Shown: positions 24,705 to 36,554, counted from the first letter of the stretch. The stretch: 64,000 nucleotides of DNA from Gonapodya prolifera JEL478 (GCA_001574975.1 KQ965737.1:474288-538287), one strand, 5' to 3'. Notes: generated by a model not told the origin, from the sequence alone. Made by a program: numbers and translations.

Positions 24705-26167
24705 TCATGTCAGTAAGTTGGAAACCTCATTTAATTCGTCGACATCCACCTCGTCCCATCCACCCGTCTGCAAGTCCTTCACGGTCTGCCGCAGTCCCAC
24801 CACTGATTCCCTGTAGCCGCCTGAGCTCAGAATGTCCCGGCGCACCTTTATAAGCTCCTGTGCCAATTCCAAGCTTTTGGACACAAGGTCCGAGTCTCGC
24901 ACTTGGCGAACGATGGTAGATATGAGGGGAAGGACACTGAGTCCAAGGAGTATTGCTGAGGGAAAATCAGTCGTCGGCGCTGAGTCCGTCGCGACGTTTA
25001 CAGTTCCGGCAGTCGAGTTTTGTGAGTGGGGGAGAGAGGGCATCTCGATGAGAAGGGGAGTCGCCGAATTTGTCGGAACGGCGGTACGGTGACTGGAGTC
25101 TCCCAACCCTCTCTCTGTCGCTTCATCCACGATCACGTTACGAAGTAGGAACACAATTTTCCGTGCAAGAGATAAGTTGTTGTTTTTCGCTGTTTCGCCA
25201 TTCTCTGAAGGATCCGGAACCGCCTTTGTCAAAGTCTCTATGGATCCTCGCAAGACTGAGACGAGATGGTCAAAACCACGGAGACTCTTGAACTGGGACA
25301 CGGCGACCGCGTTGCGCTTGAGAGCGCCTGAAGAAGAAAACGAAATCACAAGACAATTATCGAATCGGAATCTCGGACAACCGGTTTGACCGCACTCACC
25401 GGATATAGCGTACACGGCTCTTGCTCTTACCTCAGAATCAGCATCTGCCAAAGCTTCAACCGCTCCAGAGAGCCCTCCGGCCTCCAAAAACTGACGCTGC
25501 CCTTCTGGATTATTTTGCGTTACGGTGCCCAAGACCCATAAAGCCATGGAGCGTAGACGAGGAGAAACGTGTTTCGAAACGGCCATCACGGGAGGGTAAA
25601 GCTTGAGGACTGTCATATCTGTTGCGCAGGATGGTGAGTACGAGAAAGAAGGAAAGAAGGCATCGCCATCCAATGATGAAATTCCTCCTCGAGGTTGAGG
25701 TCGACGATTGGAATCCTCCCTGCCGTCTTGTATTGCCACAACAAGGCCTGCTTCTCGAAAACAGCCCACAATATTTCTGATTGCTTCTTCCAACTCACTG
25801 TTTGCGTTGTCCGACGATTCCACCAGCAACTCCAGCTCGTCGAGGGCAACCACCATCTCATCCACTGTCGATGACTCTTTACTAAGCACCTCTCCACACT
25901 CCCGCATCCTAACGGCGTCATCTTTGCCGAGAACGATGTCGATCCACTTTGGATCCTGTTGGGGCCTCAATGTCAGTTGTCGTTGTGAGAAAGAATGCGA
26001 GCGAGAAAGGGACTCACGATCTTCTGAACGGGATTCGCTGGCGTTCCGGGATTCTGTTTTGGTGCATCCTCCTTTGCGGTGGCAGTGGAAAGTGCCGTCG
26101 CGAAGTGCAGAAGGTCTGATGCTGTCAATGGTCGAGAGGAGGCTCCCGCGTTCGCGTTGAGAGACAT
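24705..26167 (-). CDS. FES1: Hsp70 nucleotide exchange factor Fes1 (HspBP1 family)
   Basis: Fes1 is an armadillo-repeat cytosolic factor that releases nucleotide from Hsp70 and helps target misfolded clients for degradation. Exon 1 gives MSLNANAGASSRPLTASDLL. After an intron the body starts DPKWIDIVLGKDDAVRMREC and runs through ARM-type helices: ALDELELLVESSDNANSELE, SPRLRSMALWVLGTVTQNNP, GQRQFLEAGGLSGAVEALAD and ADSEVRARAVYAIS. After a second intron follow ALKRNAVAVSQFKSLRGFDH and a Ser/Thr-rich insert (about 24,960-25,130). The C-terminal helical end is ELAQELIKVRRDILSSGGYR...EVSNLLT. The order and the NNPEGQRQF motif are typical of Fes1/HspBP1. The start at 26167 is preferred because the upstream in-frame Met at 26197 adds only a non-conserved leader. 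The low-complexity insert makes it somewhat longer than yeast Fes1. Confidence 0.88.
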
Positions 26168-26423
26168 CTTGAGTGGAAAGGGAAGTCGGTGGAACACCTC
26201 GCCCCCTTATGAAAGACAGAAGAAGGGAAGAGAAGGCCACAGAAAAATCTTTTGGCCTCAGCTCCACGACCGCAGCAACCCAAAGACATCATGCTTCAGG
26301 ATGCGCAAAGCCTTCGCCAGGTCTTCCCACGTTGAAGATGCTTCGGGGATGGGGGAAATGAAACGGCGAAGGGCGGAAAAAATGAGATTTGTATTCCATT
26401 GTAATTTTTTTTTACAAGGTTAA

Positions 26424-28693
26424 TTAGCAGAACTCCGTTTCTGCGTCCACGCCGTACTTCCTCGCCATCATTCGCGCTCGCTTTGCTGCCTCCAACTTCA
26501 CGCCCACGTGCACATTTGGGCCTCTCCACCAATCCCACGTTTTCACTTTAATACGGATCTTCTGGAGGTGCTCACATCCACGTTTGGCTGCACCAGGTTT
26601 ACCACCTGCAACGGCGCCTAAAATGGCTTCAACCACTTTCGCGAGATGCCCCGGTACCGCTGTGACCTTGCGCGAGTCAGGGTCTCCTTCACGTAAGAAG
26701 AGGTCTATATCGACCTTGGACACTTCGAGCTCTTCGAGAGAAGGTGTCAAGCGTCTGAGTGTGTCACCCAATCCTTTCCATCGGGATAAGGTCATAGTAG
26801 GTGCCCGTAGATTACCCGATCGATCGCGAACACCATCTGGAGGCATCGCGATAGCCAGCCGTCGTAGATTTGGGTACGAACCGACGATGGCATCGTCGAT
26901 ACCCGGCATTCCGTCAACCTCCTCCCCACCTGCGATGGCATTGAATCGATCTGGAACGTAGAAAACGGTTCCAAAGCTTGTCAGCTTCGGCAGGTGGTTG
27001 GGTAGCGATGTGAAAGAGTCGTTGAGGACGGTATCAGGGTTAGAGAGAGAGAAGGGACGAAACTTCGTGCGGCTCGCCCAGTTCTCGATTGAGATCGTTG
27101 AAAGATTCTTGAACGATGCGACTATTCGAAAGGTTTTAAGCCTGGCAGTGGTACGTAGAATGGCTCCTTGAGCATTGCTGGATTCAATTAATGCAGCAAC
27201 GGTACTTACGCCTCGTAGAGCTCGCTCTTCGCCCCTGCCGCAATCTCCAACGTTTTAAGACTTTTCCACCCAGTTCCTAACCCATTCTGAGCTGCCCAGT
27301 CACCGTCTCCTCCGAAACCAATGAGGCGACACAGGTGGGGGTAAACACTGCATCCATCTGACTCGGTGGATACATGCAAAGTCTCCAATGACTCCCAGCC
27401 CTCTGGTGGCAAGAAATCGCCAAAGACGTCGATCAGTGTGAACAGTATGAGGGGAAAACATTAATATTGGTGAAATGAAATAAAAAAGTGGCCACAAGGT
27501 TCAGACACATGTCAACGTTCTCAAACGTGATCGACGTACCGAGATCCAATCCAACTTCCACATCAGAATCTGCCGCGTTCTGGTGTGTAAGCCGCAAAGA
27601 TCGAACATTACATAGCCGTGTCCCTTCCCACCGAATATCTTCAAGGACTGGGCTCGGTAGAACAAGATGACGTGGATTGACGGTTCTCGTCAGGGACTCC
27701 AGCGATACCGCGAATGTGAAGTCTGCATATTGAACTTCGAGGGAATGGAAGAGCCCAAGGACGGAGCGCTTCATGTGATGCTCAAGAGAGTCCAACGCGA
27801 GATTTGCAATGTTGATTGGTTGGCGATACGCTGGAGTTGTTTGGTGTGCATTGTGGTGGCTGTGCACTCGAACCGCCGCCGAAACTCCAAACCATTGTTT
27901 CCGTCGCATAACAACGTCAGAGCTTCTGTCATCGGAGTAGAAAATTTGGGATCCACTTCGTGTCGCCCAGTAGCGGGGATAAAGAGTGCAAAAGTCTTTG
28001 GAGGGTCGGGTTGCATATCCATTTCTCGTGATTTCCTTGTCCTCGGGCGCAGCGTCATGAAATCGATCCTGGAAGGAGATATGTATATCTTTTGCAACAT
28101 ATAATCCGGGCTTTTTCGTATTGCTCCGCAAGTTCTCTCGCGGGTTGGGCAATCGCGACCATGGTCCTGGAGAGTTCTCCGATTTGTCCACAAGCGGACC
28201 GATCGTGAAGTCAAAGTTATTCTCTTGACCAGATGCACCATTCCGACTCATCGCTTGTTCCGTTTGCGATGTAATCAGTGATATGGAAACAGGGATTCGC
28301 CGCCTAGAAAATTCTCGTGCGAAATCACGGCAGACTAAGGGAAGTACCGTATAGAATGTTTCGGGTGGTACGTAAGGGAAGATTAAGTGGTAGTAGAGGA
28401 CCTCGGGAGGAAGTCGGACAAGCCATGGTGCAGAAGATTGTGATTGGGAGGCGGCTGACAGCAGATGACCAGACCGGTGATAGATTCAAAAAATTAGAGG
28501 TGAGATTCGGCGATGCGGAAGAAATCGGGTGGAAAGGGGGGGATTCGAGGAAGAAAGTGGGTGGTGAAGATGTGACCGAGAAGACACCAAGATGCACTCT
28601 GCGATTCGACCAACCTTTCGCCGTAATTGAGCGAGTGACAATATTAGACTCAAGAGGAGGGATTCCGCCGATGCGCGCGGTCTTCTTGCCCAT
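26424..28693 (-). CDS. F-box protein with leucine-rich-type C-terminal region
   Basis: It is probably a substrate receptor of an SCF ubiquitin ligase. The F-box-like motif is on the exon around 28,300-28,400: LPPEVLYYHLIFPYV followed by LPLVCRDFAREFSRR, the usual Leu-Pro, hydrophobic and CRxF pattern. The following region (about 27,540-28,250) has helix/strand patterns such as SLEHHMKRSVLGLFHSLEVQ and VLEDIRWEGTRLCNVRSLRL. The exons at 26,424-27,420 keep leucine-rich, LRR-like spacing (WESLETLHVS, WKSLKTLEIA, YPNLRRLAIA, SLEELEVSKVD). The end EFC/TAA at 26424 is clear. The start is uncertain: 28693 (MGKKTARIGG) is the nearest plausible ATG, but the frame must change by splicing before the F-box, for example at an acceptor near 28,470. 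The substrate is unknown. Confidence 0.6.
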
Positions 28694-29071
28694 TTTGAGA
28701 GTATGGGGAGGGGGGGGTTTGGGGCCGTGAACGGCAATTGAATGCATGAACATTAGGGACCTTGCGCAAAATATCATTCGGCACTTTTCACTGATGTCAA
28801 ACAATTTGCCAAGACGCAGGGTGAGAAATTTGGGAATGAGGATAAATTCGAATATGTTTTAATTAATAGTTTAGAGTATACTTGATGAAGCTGCTGCTTT
28901 AATGGAGGAGAATAACTTTTTTCTAAATGAGTGAAAATTGCTGAAGGAAATTCTGCGCAAGGTCCCTATTATATAAATAATTCAACTACAACGAAATAAA
29001 ATAATAATTTATGACTGAGGGGCATATGTACAGCAAACCAACAGTGCCATCTCTCCCGCAACGGTGGCAAT
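28694..29071. other. Intergenic spacer with a TIR element
   Basis: The gap lies between the F-box gene (5' side) and the 3' end of the kinase gene, both on the minus strand. It is AT-rich apart from the inverted-repeat termini of the small element annotated at 28756-28966. No coding frame is supported. Confidence 0.6.
28756..28966. mobile_element. MITE-like element with ~13-16 bp terminal inverted repeats and TA target duplication
   Basis: The left end reads GGGACCTTGCGCAAAAT and the right end ATTCTGCGCAAGGTCCC, inverted repeats with one mismatch plus a one-base offset. Both are flanked by TA (28754-28755 and 28967-28968), the target duplication of Tc1/mariner-type elements. The 211-bp interior is AT-rich and has no coding frame, so it would be a non-autonomous copy. 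It sits entirely between two genes. No second copy was seen in the window. Confidence 0.75.
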
Positions 29072-32000
29072 CTAAAACTTTCGAACTCGTGACTCTTGGT
29101 TGTACTTGTCGGTCGATGCAATGCGCCGGCGTTTCTCGTGTTGACGTTTCTCCCATGCAAGATTCAATGCTAAAGCGCAGTCGAAATCGAACGTTAGAGT
29201 CCTTTAGCAAACGCCTACTTTAACGAACGATGTGTACCCACCAGCGACTTGACTTCCTGCAAAACTCGCGATAATATTGCGATTTAGTACAGTCACACAC
29301 CCAAGTGCAGTCCCTGTCAAGAACCATGAAAGTTCGCGTTGTTGAGCACTGGGTTTTGAATTTCGAAGTGAACGATAGGTGATGTACAATGCAAGAGCGT
29401 AAAATATGTGCCTGTAGATAACGAGAGAAAATGTTCGGAAAATGTTCAGATAAAACCCCCCAGCATGAATTTTCAAAGACACCTACGTTTCAAATGGAGT
29501 CGCAATAAGACCTCGCCACGTTCGGCGCATGGTCGCTGCCACGGCATCACCTGCTGCTCTCGGTACTCGTCGAGTCAATCCATTTGCGTAAGCTGAGGGA
29601 TCAGTCCGGGCAATCTTTGCCTCCTCCAGAGTCCATTCCCATTGCAACCGAGCCCAGTGTCCGGTGAGTTCTGTTGTCCTCAAAAGCAGTTTGCCGCCAT
29701 CCACAACAACTACCCCACTGGCCGAAGCAGCACCCTCGGCCCAAATCAAAGACTGTACCAGTACTCTATAGAACTCTTGGAACCATTTTGACTGGGAAAT
29801 CACTCGTGCCCTCGCAATGACCACTTCACGGGCGAGCAATATAGCCCCAAAGCCACGTGAATCACGAAGCGATGGGTCAATTTTATCGTAAAGCTGACGG
29901 CGGTAATGGTTGAATCGAGTCAAAAGCAACCTGACATATTGCGAGAGCACCGAGACAATTTCATGAAGATATCGCAAAATTCTCCGAATGAACAAGGCCA
30001 CATCAGGCGGTAGTGACTCCAAAAACTGGTTGAATTTCAAAACCGCAGATTCTGAAAGTTGCACGCCAACAGCATACGATGTATCCAGCAGTTGCTTCGC
30101 TCGTGGTTCAACAAATTCTTTCATTTCGGTGATCTTGGGGGCGACAACTTCTCCGAGCTCAACCATTCTGGCATTTGCAGTGTTTGCCAAATCGCTGAGA
30201 GCAGGTGCCATGACTTCACCCAGCTCTGTGAGCTTAGGTCCCACTACTTCTCCGAACTCTGTGAGGCCAGCGGTCACTGCAGCTGCGGCACGCTCTAGCT
30301 CCCCCGAGGCCTGGCGGAGAAGATCCAGGGTAGATGGTTGTCGACGAGGGGTCCTTGAGCCTACAACAGGGGGTTGCCCGACTGGAAGGGCACTCCTAGC
30401 CCGTACAATCGGTGTTCCAGGGCCGGGTGATGAGTCTGCGCTTCCGCTACCACTGTTCCGCCTGTTGTTTCCGTCAACATGCCCATTGCGGTATGGCTTC
30501 CGTCCGATTGGAAGAGGTGATAATCCTCCGTTTCTTTCCCGCCCAGACCTGATTACAACTTGCTCCGAGTCCGACTCCGCCGCAAAAGGCGAGTCACCTT
30601 CCGATTCAGCTTCACTTTCACCGCCCGCATCGGATGCATCTTCTCGCATCAATCGTCTGGACGAAGCATGGGCTTCAGGTCGGTCGTCCTCGTGAATGAT
30701 GACAGTTCCCGCCGAAATTTCACCCATATTTAGCACCATAGTGTCTGCTGTACCCTCGGCAAATTGATTCACGGGTGACGCTCTTGCACCACCGAGAACT
30801 TCAGCAGAGTCCCCTTTTCTGGATCCTTGACCGCCAGAACCAGTGAATCCGGAAGGCCGACTTCTAGGTTTGCCTGATACCCGTGCGACCTCCGCTTCTT
30901 TGATGATTTGGACGAGTGCAATGCGTGCCGGTCCAGAAGCCGAGAGTGGCGGAAGAGACCCCGAGCCGTGGTCCACATTTCCAACTACATCAAGTGCTCC
31001 ACCGCTCGAGGTAGTACGCTTTCTCCCTCCCAGCATCTCCGCTTGACTGTCGAGGCCGACATCCCGAGCCCCGCGTATCCACTCGAGGGTCTCCAATTCG
31101 ACAGCTTTGGGCCGTTTGTCGGGCTTTGCCTGTAGACATTGTTCGACAAACAGTTGGGCATCGGGCGTCCACAAACCACCGTCTGTCTGTGAAGGCAGTC
31201 GAGGTGGTGGAACAAACGGGATTTTATACATCGCTCTCATTGGGTGCTGGTCGTAGTGCGGTGGTCTCCCTGTTAGAAGCTCGATTGCAGTGATTCCAAG
31301 CGCCCAGACATCTATAGCGGAAGAGTACGTGTTTCCCAAAAGAATTTCAGGTGCCATCCAGTACGGTGATCCCGCCACTTTCGAACGCGACTGATCGACA
31401 GTGCTCGACAGGGTTTCCGAAACGCCAAAGTCTGCAATCTTTGCCACTCCGGACGACGTGAGAAGTAGATTCGCCGCTTTAATGTCACGGTGGACAACTC
31501 CCTTGGCATGCAGGTACGACAATCCCCGAAGAGCATCGGAAATAACACAAGAGGCTTCCAGCTCAGTAAGCGGACGCCCTAGACGAGACATGAGGTCAGA
31601 GCATGATCCTCCAGAGCAATAATCCATCAAAATCTAATGGGCAATGACGGGGAGTGAATGAGGGGGGTTGAAATCGGAAGTGATGCGATAACTCTGGTCG
31701 CAACCTACCCAAACGGTCTGTTCAGCGGGAACGACAATGCATCCGTAGTACTGTACGATGTTGGGGTGTGAAGCTTGTTTTAGTGCGTCGATTTCTTTCT
31801 TGATGGAAGCCCGGTCTGATTCCAGCTCCACAGGAATCTTTTCGCGCCGAAAGTGAAGAGGGGCGTATCACAGTGCTCGTAAGTTCGCAATACAAATTCA
31901 AATAGATGCGATGTGTAAATGCTCTCACCTCCTTGATGGCAAGGACAAACCCGCTCGACTTCAACACAGCTTTCCATACACTTCCGAACGCTCCAGTCCC

Positions 32001-32448
32001 AAGTTTCTCCTCGAACGTGAACAGCGAGCGTGGGTCAGCATCCGAAGACCACGTCAGGTCTTTGTCAACTAGCGGTGCGAGAACGGAGCACAAACATCAA
32101 GCGAACGAGTGTTGGGGATGAGATGACTTTCGAGTCTCCTCATCAAATCTACACAGCTATGAGCCCACCATGCACCTCTTGTCTAAATCCAAACGGAGCC
32201 GAGATCTTGCTCCGCATCTCGTTTGTCCATTGGGAGGACGATCCTGTGGGGGAAGACTTCTGGGGGGGAACCGCAACCGTCTCCGAGTGCTCAGACGCAG
32301 GATCGGCACCCGTTGTAGCCGCACGGAGGACAGCTACGGGCGGTAGGGAAATGACGGAGGGGGATTTTGCCGTCCCAAACAATGATGGTCTGGAGAACTC
32401 GGGAAGAAGGGGGGTCGATGTTGGAGCAGATTTCTTCTTAGAGAACAT
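29072..32448 (-). CDS. CRIB-containing Ste20-type protein kinase with 11-mer repeat and hydrophobic C-terminus
   Basis: The Ser-rich N-terminus starts MFSKKKSAPTSTPLLP. A CRIB/PBD motif at about 32,150-32,190 (ISAPFGFRQEVHVDKDLTW, spliced after VH) should bind Rho-family GTPases. The kinase domain follows: GTGAFGSVWKA, the Lys in LAIKEV, VVHRDIKAANLLL, KIADFGVSE, VAGSPYWMAPEILLG. All catalytic residues are present. After a long Ser/Gly/Asp-rich linker comes a run of 11-residue repeats at about 30,090-30,290: FGEVVGPKLTE, LGEVMAPALSD, LANTANARMVE, LGEVVAPKITE. These resemble the amphipathic 11-mers of perilipins. The end is rich in long helices with a hydrophobic segment (HIFYALALYITY, LTGTALGCVTVL). 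The stop at 29072 assumes a 36-bp intron (gtacac...ctaaag) leading to a basic tail; without it the frame ends at 29204. The order CRIB-kinase recalls PAK, but the tail is not PAK-like. Lipid or membrane targeting is inference. Confidence 0.8.
30090..30290 (-). repeat. Protein-level 11-residue tandem repeat in the kinase C-terminus
   Basis: About five to six consecutive 33-bp units encode 11-residue helices with a regular pattern of L/F-G-E-V-x-x-P-x-h-x-E (FGEVVGPKLTE, LGEVMAPALSD, LANTANARMVE, LGEVVAPKITE, MKEFVEPRAKQ). The periodicity matches the 3-11 helix of perilipins, apolipoproteins and synucleins. Confidence 0.7.
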
Positions 32449-33019
32449 GCGAGGGACTCCGCAAGGTGATGGACTGGTCAGGAATGCTGGGATGAGGCCG
32501 GGGTATCTGAAGGTTATGGAAGTTTCAAGGTTTAGGCCGGGGGGCGAAGAGCGAAGAAGGACTGTCAGGGCGACACCGCGCAGGATGGCGCGTTCGCCAC
32601 GAATTCTGGGATCGTGACGCACCGGGCGCAAAAAGTGCGCTTGCCTTGCTCCTTGTTCCTTGCACGGCAACAGACTTTCGAGCTGGAAGAACACCTTACA
32701 CCGACATGAGGCACTCCTGTTGTGTCATCCCGAAGCCATGTGAAAATAAAATCACGTTCACGTTATCAAACGATTATTACCTTTTCCAGTTAAAGAATTT
32801 TATATTCGAGAATGCTGATATTGATCTTCCCATTTCGCGACAAAAGTCGGTTCCGACATGCGGGCACCTTCATTCGTACGTCTACAGTTACAATCAAATG
32901 CGTTCTAATGAAATCGACACCCGCTTGGCATTTTATCCACACGTCAGGAGGGAGGATCAGATTTAAAGTTATGAAGAAGTATTTACGAAGAATGAATCCC
33001 ACAACCCTTTGCACCTTCA
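32449..33019. promoter_or_regulatory. Divergent promoter region, Ste20 kinase / acidic unknown protein
   Basis: These 571 bp lie between the minus-strand kinase start and the plus-strand start at 33020. The half next to the unknown gene (32,740-32,960) is AT-rich. No gene-like frame or defined element was recognised. Confidence 0.4.
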
Positions 33020-34589
33020 ATGTCCTACGACGAAGTAAACCACATTCAAAACGTTTTTCGGACTTTCCCAGTCCGCCTATCCATTCCTACTCATGAGCTT
33101 GGCGACGTAAAGCCCTCGCAAAGGCGGACCAAGAAGCTATCTCCCATCACAGCTTCCGTCTCCCTTTGTATCGGTCATGATTTCTTGCTCCGGGGCTCAG
33201 CTGCACCCTGCTCAGATGAGCTGGACGTATTGGATGTCTTGCCCCCACGGGGAGAGTTGGCTGAGATTGGATGTCAAATATCTGTCGAAGGGCAGTCGCT
33301 CAATTCCCGAGAAGTGGAAGCAGTCAGTAATCTCATAAGGCAGGATACTGCGTGGCTTGGTGTTCTTGGAGTGGATTGGAATGCTGAAAAAGGTGCGTGC
33401 GGGCAGAAAGATACATGACGTTTCACATCATGTTCGCACAGCATTGAAGTAAGACATTTGCCATGTGGGAAGCTGCTAACACGAAGCAACAACACTTACA
33501 CATCTGCTTTAGATGCTATCATACCTCGCAACCCTCTTATTCTTCATCCGCGTCCAGTGCGCTCTTTATCGGAAATGACGGATTCCACTAGACCTCACCC
33601 CTCCATCGTTCCACCCGTATTCTGGACACTTTGCTCTATCCAAATTCACGTCTCGATAGGAGATGACCGATCTGAGAAAAGTCGATATGATCCGATCCAA
33701 ACCCCTTCACAGGCTCTCGTGTCGGGAATTGTAGATGCAATTTGCAGGGGTCTCAGATCACGGACTCCACTTTGCTTTTCTGAAGAAGCCAAGAAGGTGA
33801 CTTTAACGTTACCTCCGTCCTTAATTTCTGCTGTGAGCACTCAGCTCCTCGTTTAGGACTTCCCGACTGCAGCTTTTGCTCTCGATTCGCTTTCTCGCAC
33901 ACTAGAGGACGTGCTATCCCATCCCCCTGTGGGCCAAAACTGTGATATCGAGAGTGCCGCTTGCGAGGGTATGAGGAAAGATCTTGTAAGTCCAAGTTTT
34001 TTTGGAAACCAACAAACATGTGCCTCTGACTATCTGCTTGTGTGTGTCCCCAGCTTCAAATGCTCTCCTTCATCAGACAACCATCGCCGAATTCCCTCCT
34101 ATTCCGACCACACTGCGTAATTGCTTGGAGACTCCGCACCCTCGCCACCCAACAGAGATTTCGAAGAGAGACCAAGCTTTGCAAGATGCGGTGGAGAACA
34201 AAGGTGTTTGATTGAGTTGACGTCGCCGGAGCCAGATATATGGAACTGACAGTCTTCGCACACAGAATGTGGTACTGCCGGATGCAACTGTTGTCCCCAA
34301 CGCCTCTCCTTCATTCGATACTGTAACATTTGCCCTTCCAACGAGCTGGCGTCAGAGCCAAGTCAATGCTAGCACGGAAGTGGGAAGTTCATATATGGTG
34401 GAGGCAAGCGATTATATCAAAAAAGATGACGACTGGGAAGATCTAGCATTCCTTATGGACTCTGCGTCGGATGAGGATGATTTGGCGTTTCTTGTGGATT
34501 CAGCTTCGGATGAGGATGATCTGGATTTCCTCGTGGATTCGGATGACGATGATCTTGCTTCGCTGATGAATTCTGCTCTGTCTATATGA
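33020..34589 (+). CDS. Unknown protein with acidic 13-residue C-terminal repeats
   Basis: I do not recognise the family. Exon 1 encodes MSYDEVNHIQNVFRTFPVRL, a mixed alpha/beta-looking domain (LIRQDTAWLGVLGVDWNAEK) that ends at a gtgcgt donor. Exon 2 (about 33,512-33,796) gives IPRNPLILHPRPVRSLSEMT and FWTLCSIQIHVSIGDD. A TAG in the same frame at about 33,854 is removed if gtgact...tttag (about 60 bp) is an intron, giving KK|DFPTAAFALDSLSRTLEDVL. Exon 4 is short and basic. The final exon begins NVVLPDATVVPNASPSFDTV and ends in tandem acidic units LAFLMDSASDEDD, LAFLVDSASDEDD, LDFLVDSDDDD. Tandem with the PPxY gene 64 bp downstream. A nuclear or scaffold role would be a guess. Confidence 0.55.
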
Positions 34590-34653
34590 GTAGTTCGCTT
34601 ACAACGTGGTGAAAAGAGAAAAGAGGGGGTAAAAAAGAGCCCCTATTTTGTTT

Positions 34654-36450
34654 ATGGCCACAATCCACAAAGGGAGCCTGATCGTCGCCAAAAGCGGCGC
34701 AAGAGAGCTCTCCGACGCCTTCTCTCCTCGCGTTTTGCCCACGAAGGTTGGAGTGATGTCAAAAAAGAGTTCGAAAGGTCCGTTGCCGAACGTGTCGAGT
34801 GGATATGTCCTACCTGCTCTCAACTCGATGATGGTCACAACTAGCCCATCACCTCACACGAGATGGGACAACACTTCTCTTCGATGGCATCGCTCCGCTC
34901 CTCAAAGTCTCTCTTCTCATCCTCGCTGTAAATACCCGCCCTATGAAGAGCTCCCTCGTCGACGAAGATCTCCTCTCCCTCCCCCGGTGAGCTACTCTAA
35001 CATTTTGGTCATGTTGAGTTTTGCAACGACTGACTTCTGCACAATCCATGGATCGTTGCTCTTAGACTTCTTTTGAGCGATGGTGTTGGACAAGTTCATG
35101 TTTTCGTGAAGAAAATGACCCCGGAGCATGGAAAACGTCTTGCTGCTGAAGGAATCAACACTGTTATTGACATTGAACAATGGGAGCTACGTGGAAAGTG
35201 AGTTCAAAGTACTTTGATAGGGTCATACGAAGCACATTCATTTTGTATACCCAGCAATTGCGTCGTGGAAGAGTTCACGGACATTTTCGGAAGGCTCGAT
35301 CAAGAAGCTTTCCTAGTCGCGGAGAAAGCCGCTGCAGATGATCAACTGGCAGGTGCGCATTCCATTCTGCGCATACGATTTTATCCTGATGTACTTTTAT
35401 TGTTATGTAGCCGAAGCGGAAGAGTCTCTAACGCTCACGAAGAAGTCCAAACGTCGAGCTAGCACGAGGAGACTTTCTTTCGAAGCAACACTTCCCACTG
35501 AAGAAGACGCGGTTCTCTTGCGTCCAGCTTCGCACCAACGGACCAGGCCAATTTCTGCGCCACCTCAGCTTGATATCGTGTTTGAGCCCTTATGCAGCGA
35601 TGAGAACGTTTTACAGCTACGGATTGGTCCTGGAAATGCTGAAACATATCGCCAGACGAGTGTTGTTGAGGACAGTGAAAACGCTTCTGCGAGGGAGACG
35701 AGTGTCCCAGTTACTGGGACACCGTCGGAATCAACGCAGGCACAGCCATCGCTTTTGGTGGATGAACGCAAAGCTGTGTCGGATTTGCAGCAGTTGGGAT
35801 TACGGGTTGAATCAACTGCTGACGCTATCCCGGAGAATCTCTTGCAAAAGAGGGTACACCAACTGAGGAAAGTTATCGAGCTCTTGACAACATTGCCAGG
35901 CGGTGGCGTGACTGGAATCGCCACTCTTGGAAGCAAACCAACACCGACACCTTCTGAACTGGTTCCACCTCCCGCCTACACCCCAACGCCAGGACCGCCA
36001 TCTGGTGTCATTACTCGTCCTGCCTTGCCTCCTCCGTACACTCCAGCCCAATCTCAGCGGTTGCCAGCCCCCAACCGGCCACAATTGCCACCAGCCTACT
36101 CCCCCTCTCCACTTCCCGCACCCAGGCCAACTCCGAGCCTGCCGGCATATGCTCCAGTCCGCGGACCACCTCTGAGCGTTGTGCGACCAGCCTTTCCCCC
36201 TCCGCCAAGGCCCCCACCGGCATACTCTGTAATCCCTGAACCAAACCCCGCTGACTCCACCCGACGACTTTCTGCCGTCGTGCGTCCCTCCCAATCCTCA
36301 AATCGCACGTCAATTTTGTCTATTGATCAAAGACCTCCTTCTATCGTCGTCACTCGGGAGGAGCCGCCTCCGCCTTACGAGGACTCGGGCGTAGGGCGTG
36401 CCACGAGTGGCCAAGGTGCTTGGGTGGATGTGACAAGAAGGAGAAATTGA
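34654..36450 (+). CDS. PPxY-rich protein, possible Rsp5/Nedd4 (WW-domain) ligand
   Basis: The N-terminal third is built from small exons: MATIHKGSLIVAKSGARELS, then DGTTLLFDGIAPLLKVSLLI, LLLSDGVGQVHVFVKKMTPE, EEFTDIFGRLDQEAFLVAEK and, after an intron ending ttatgtag, AEAEESLTLTKKSKRRASTR. This part was not matched to a known family. The long last exon is disordered and proline-rich, with at least five PPxY motifs between about 35,965 and 36,385 (PPPAYTP, PPPYTPA, PPAYSPS, PPAYSVI, PPPYEDS). PPxY is the standard ligand of WW domains, notably in Rsp5/Nedd4 ubiquitin ligases and their arrestin-type adaptors. A short Leu-rich helix (KRVHQLRKVIELLTTLP) precedes the proline-rich tail. The start is supported only by frame continuity across a 70-bp intron (gtccgt...caactag). 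Confidence 0.6.
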
Positions 36451-36554
36451 AGGAGACAGGAGATACCCTCCCAGCAAATCGTATTTGACACATAGCACAA
36501 AGCAGCATGATTCAAAAATTTGAAAGAGTGATCAATAATAAGAAGTTTTTTTTG

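Noticed and set aside
29072-32448. Hippo/MST kinase identity
   Set aside because: The kinase core is MST-like in places, but a CRIB motif precedes it and there is no SARAH-like C-terminal coil. A Ste20-type call is safer.
33854-33856. TAG in the unknown acidic protein gene, first taken as a nonsense change
   Set aside because: An intron from gtgact to tttag removes it and restores a clean frame, so it is more simply intronic.
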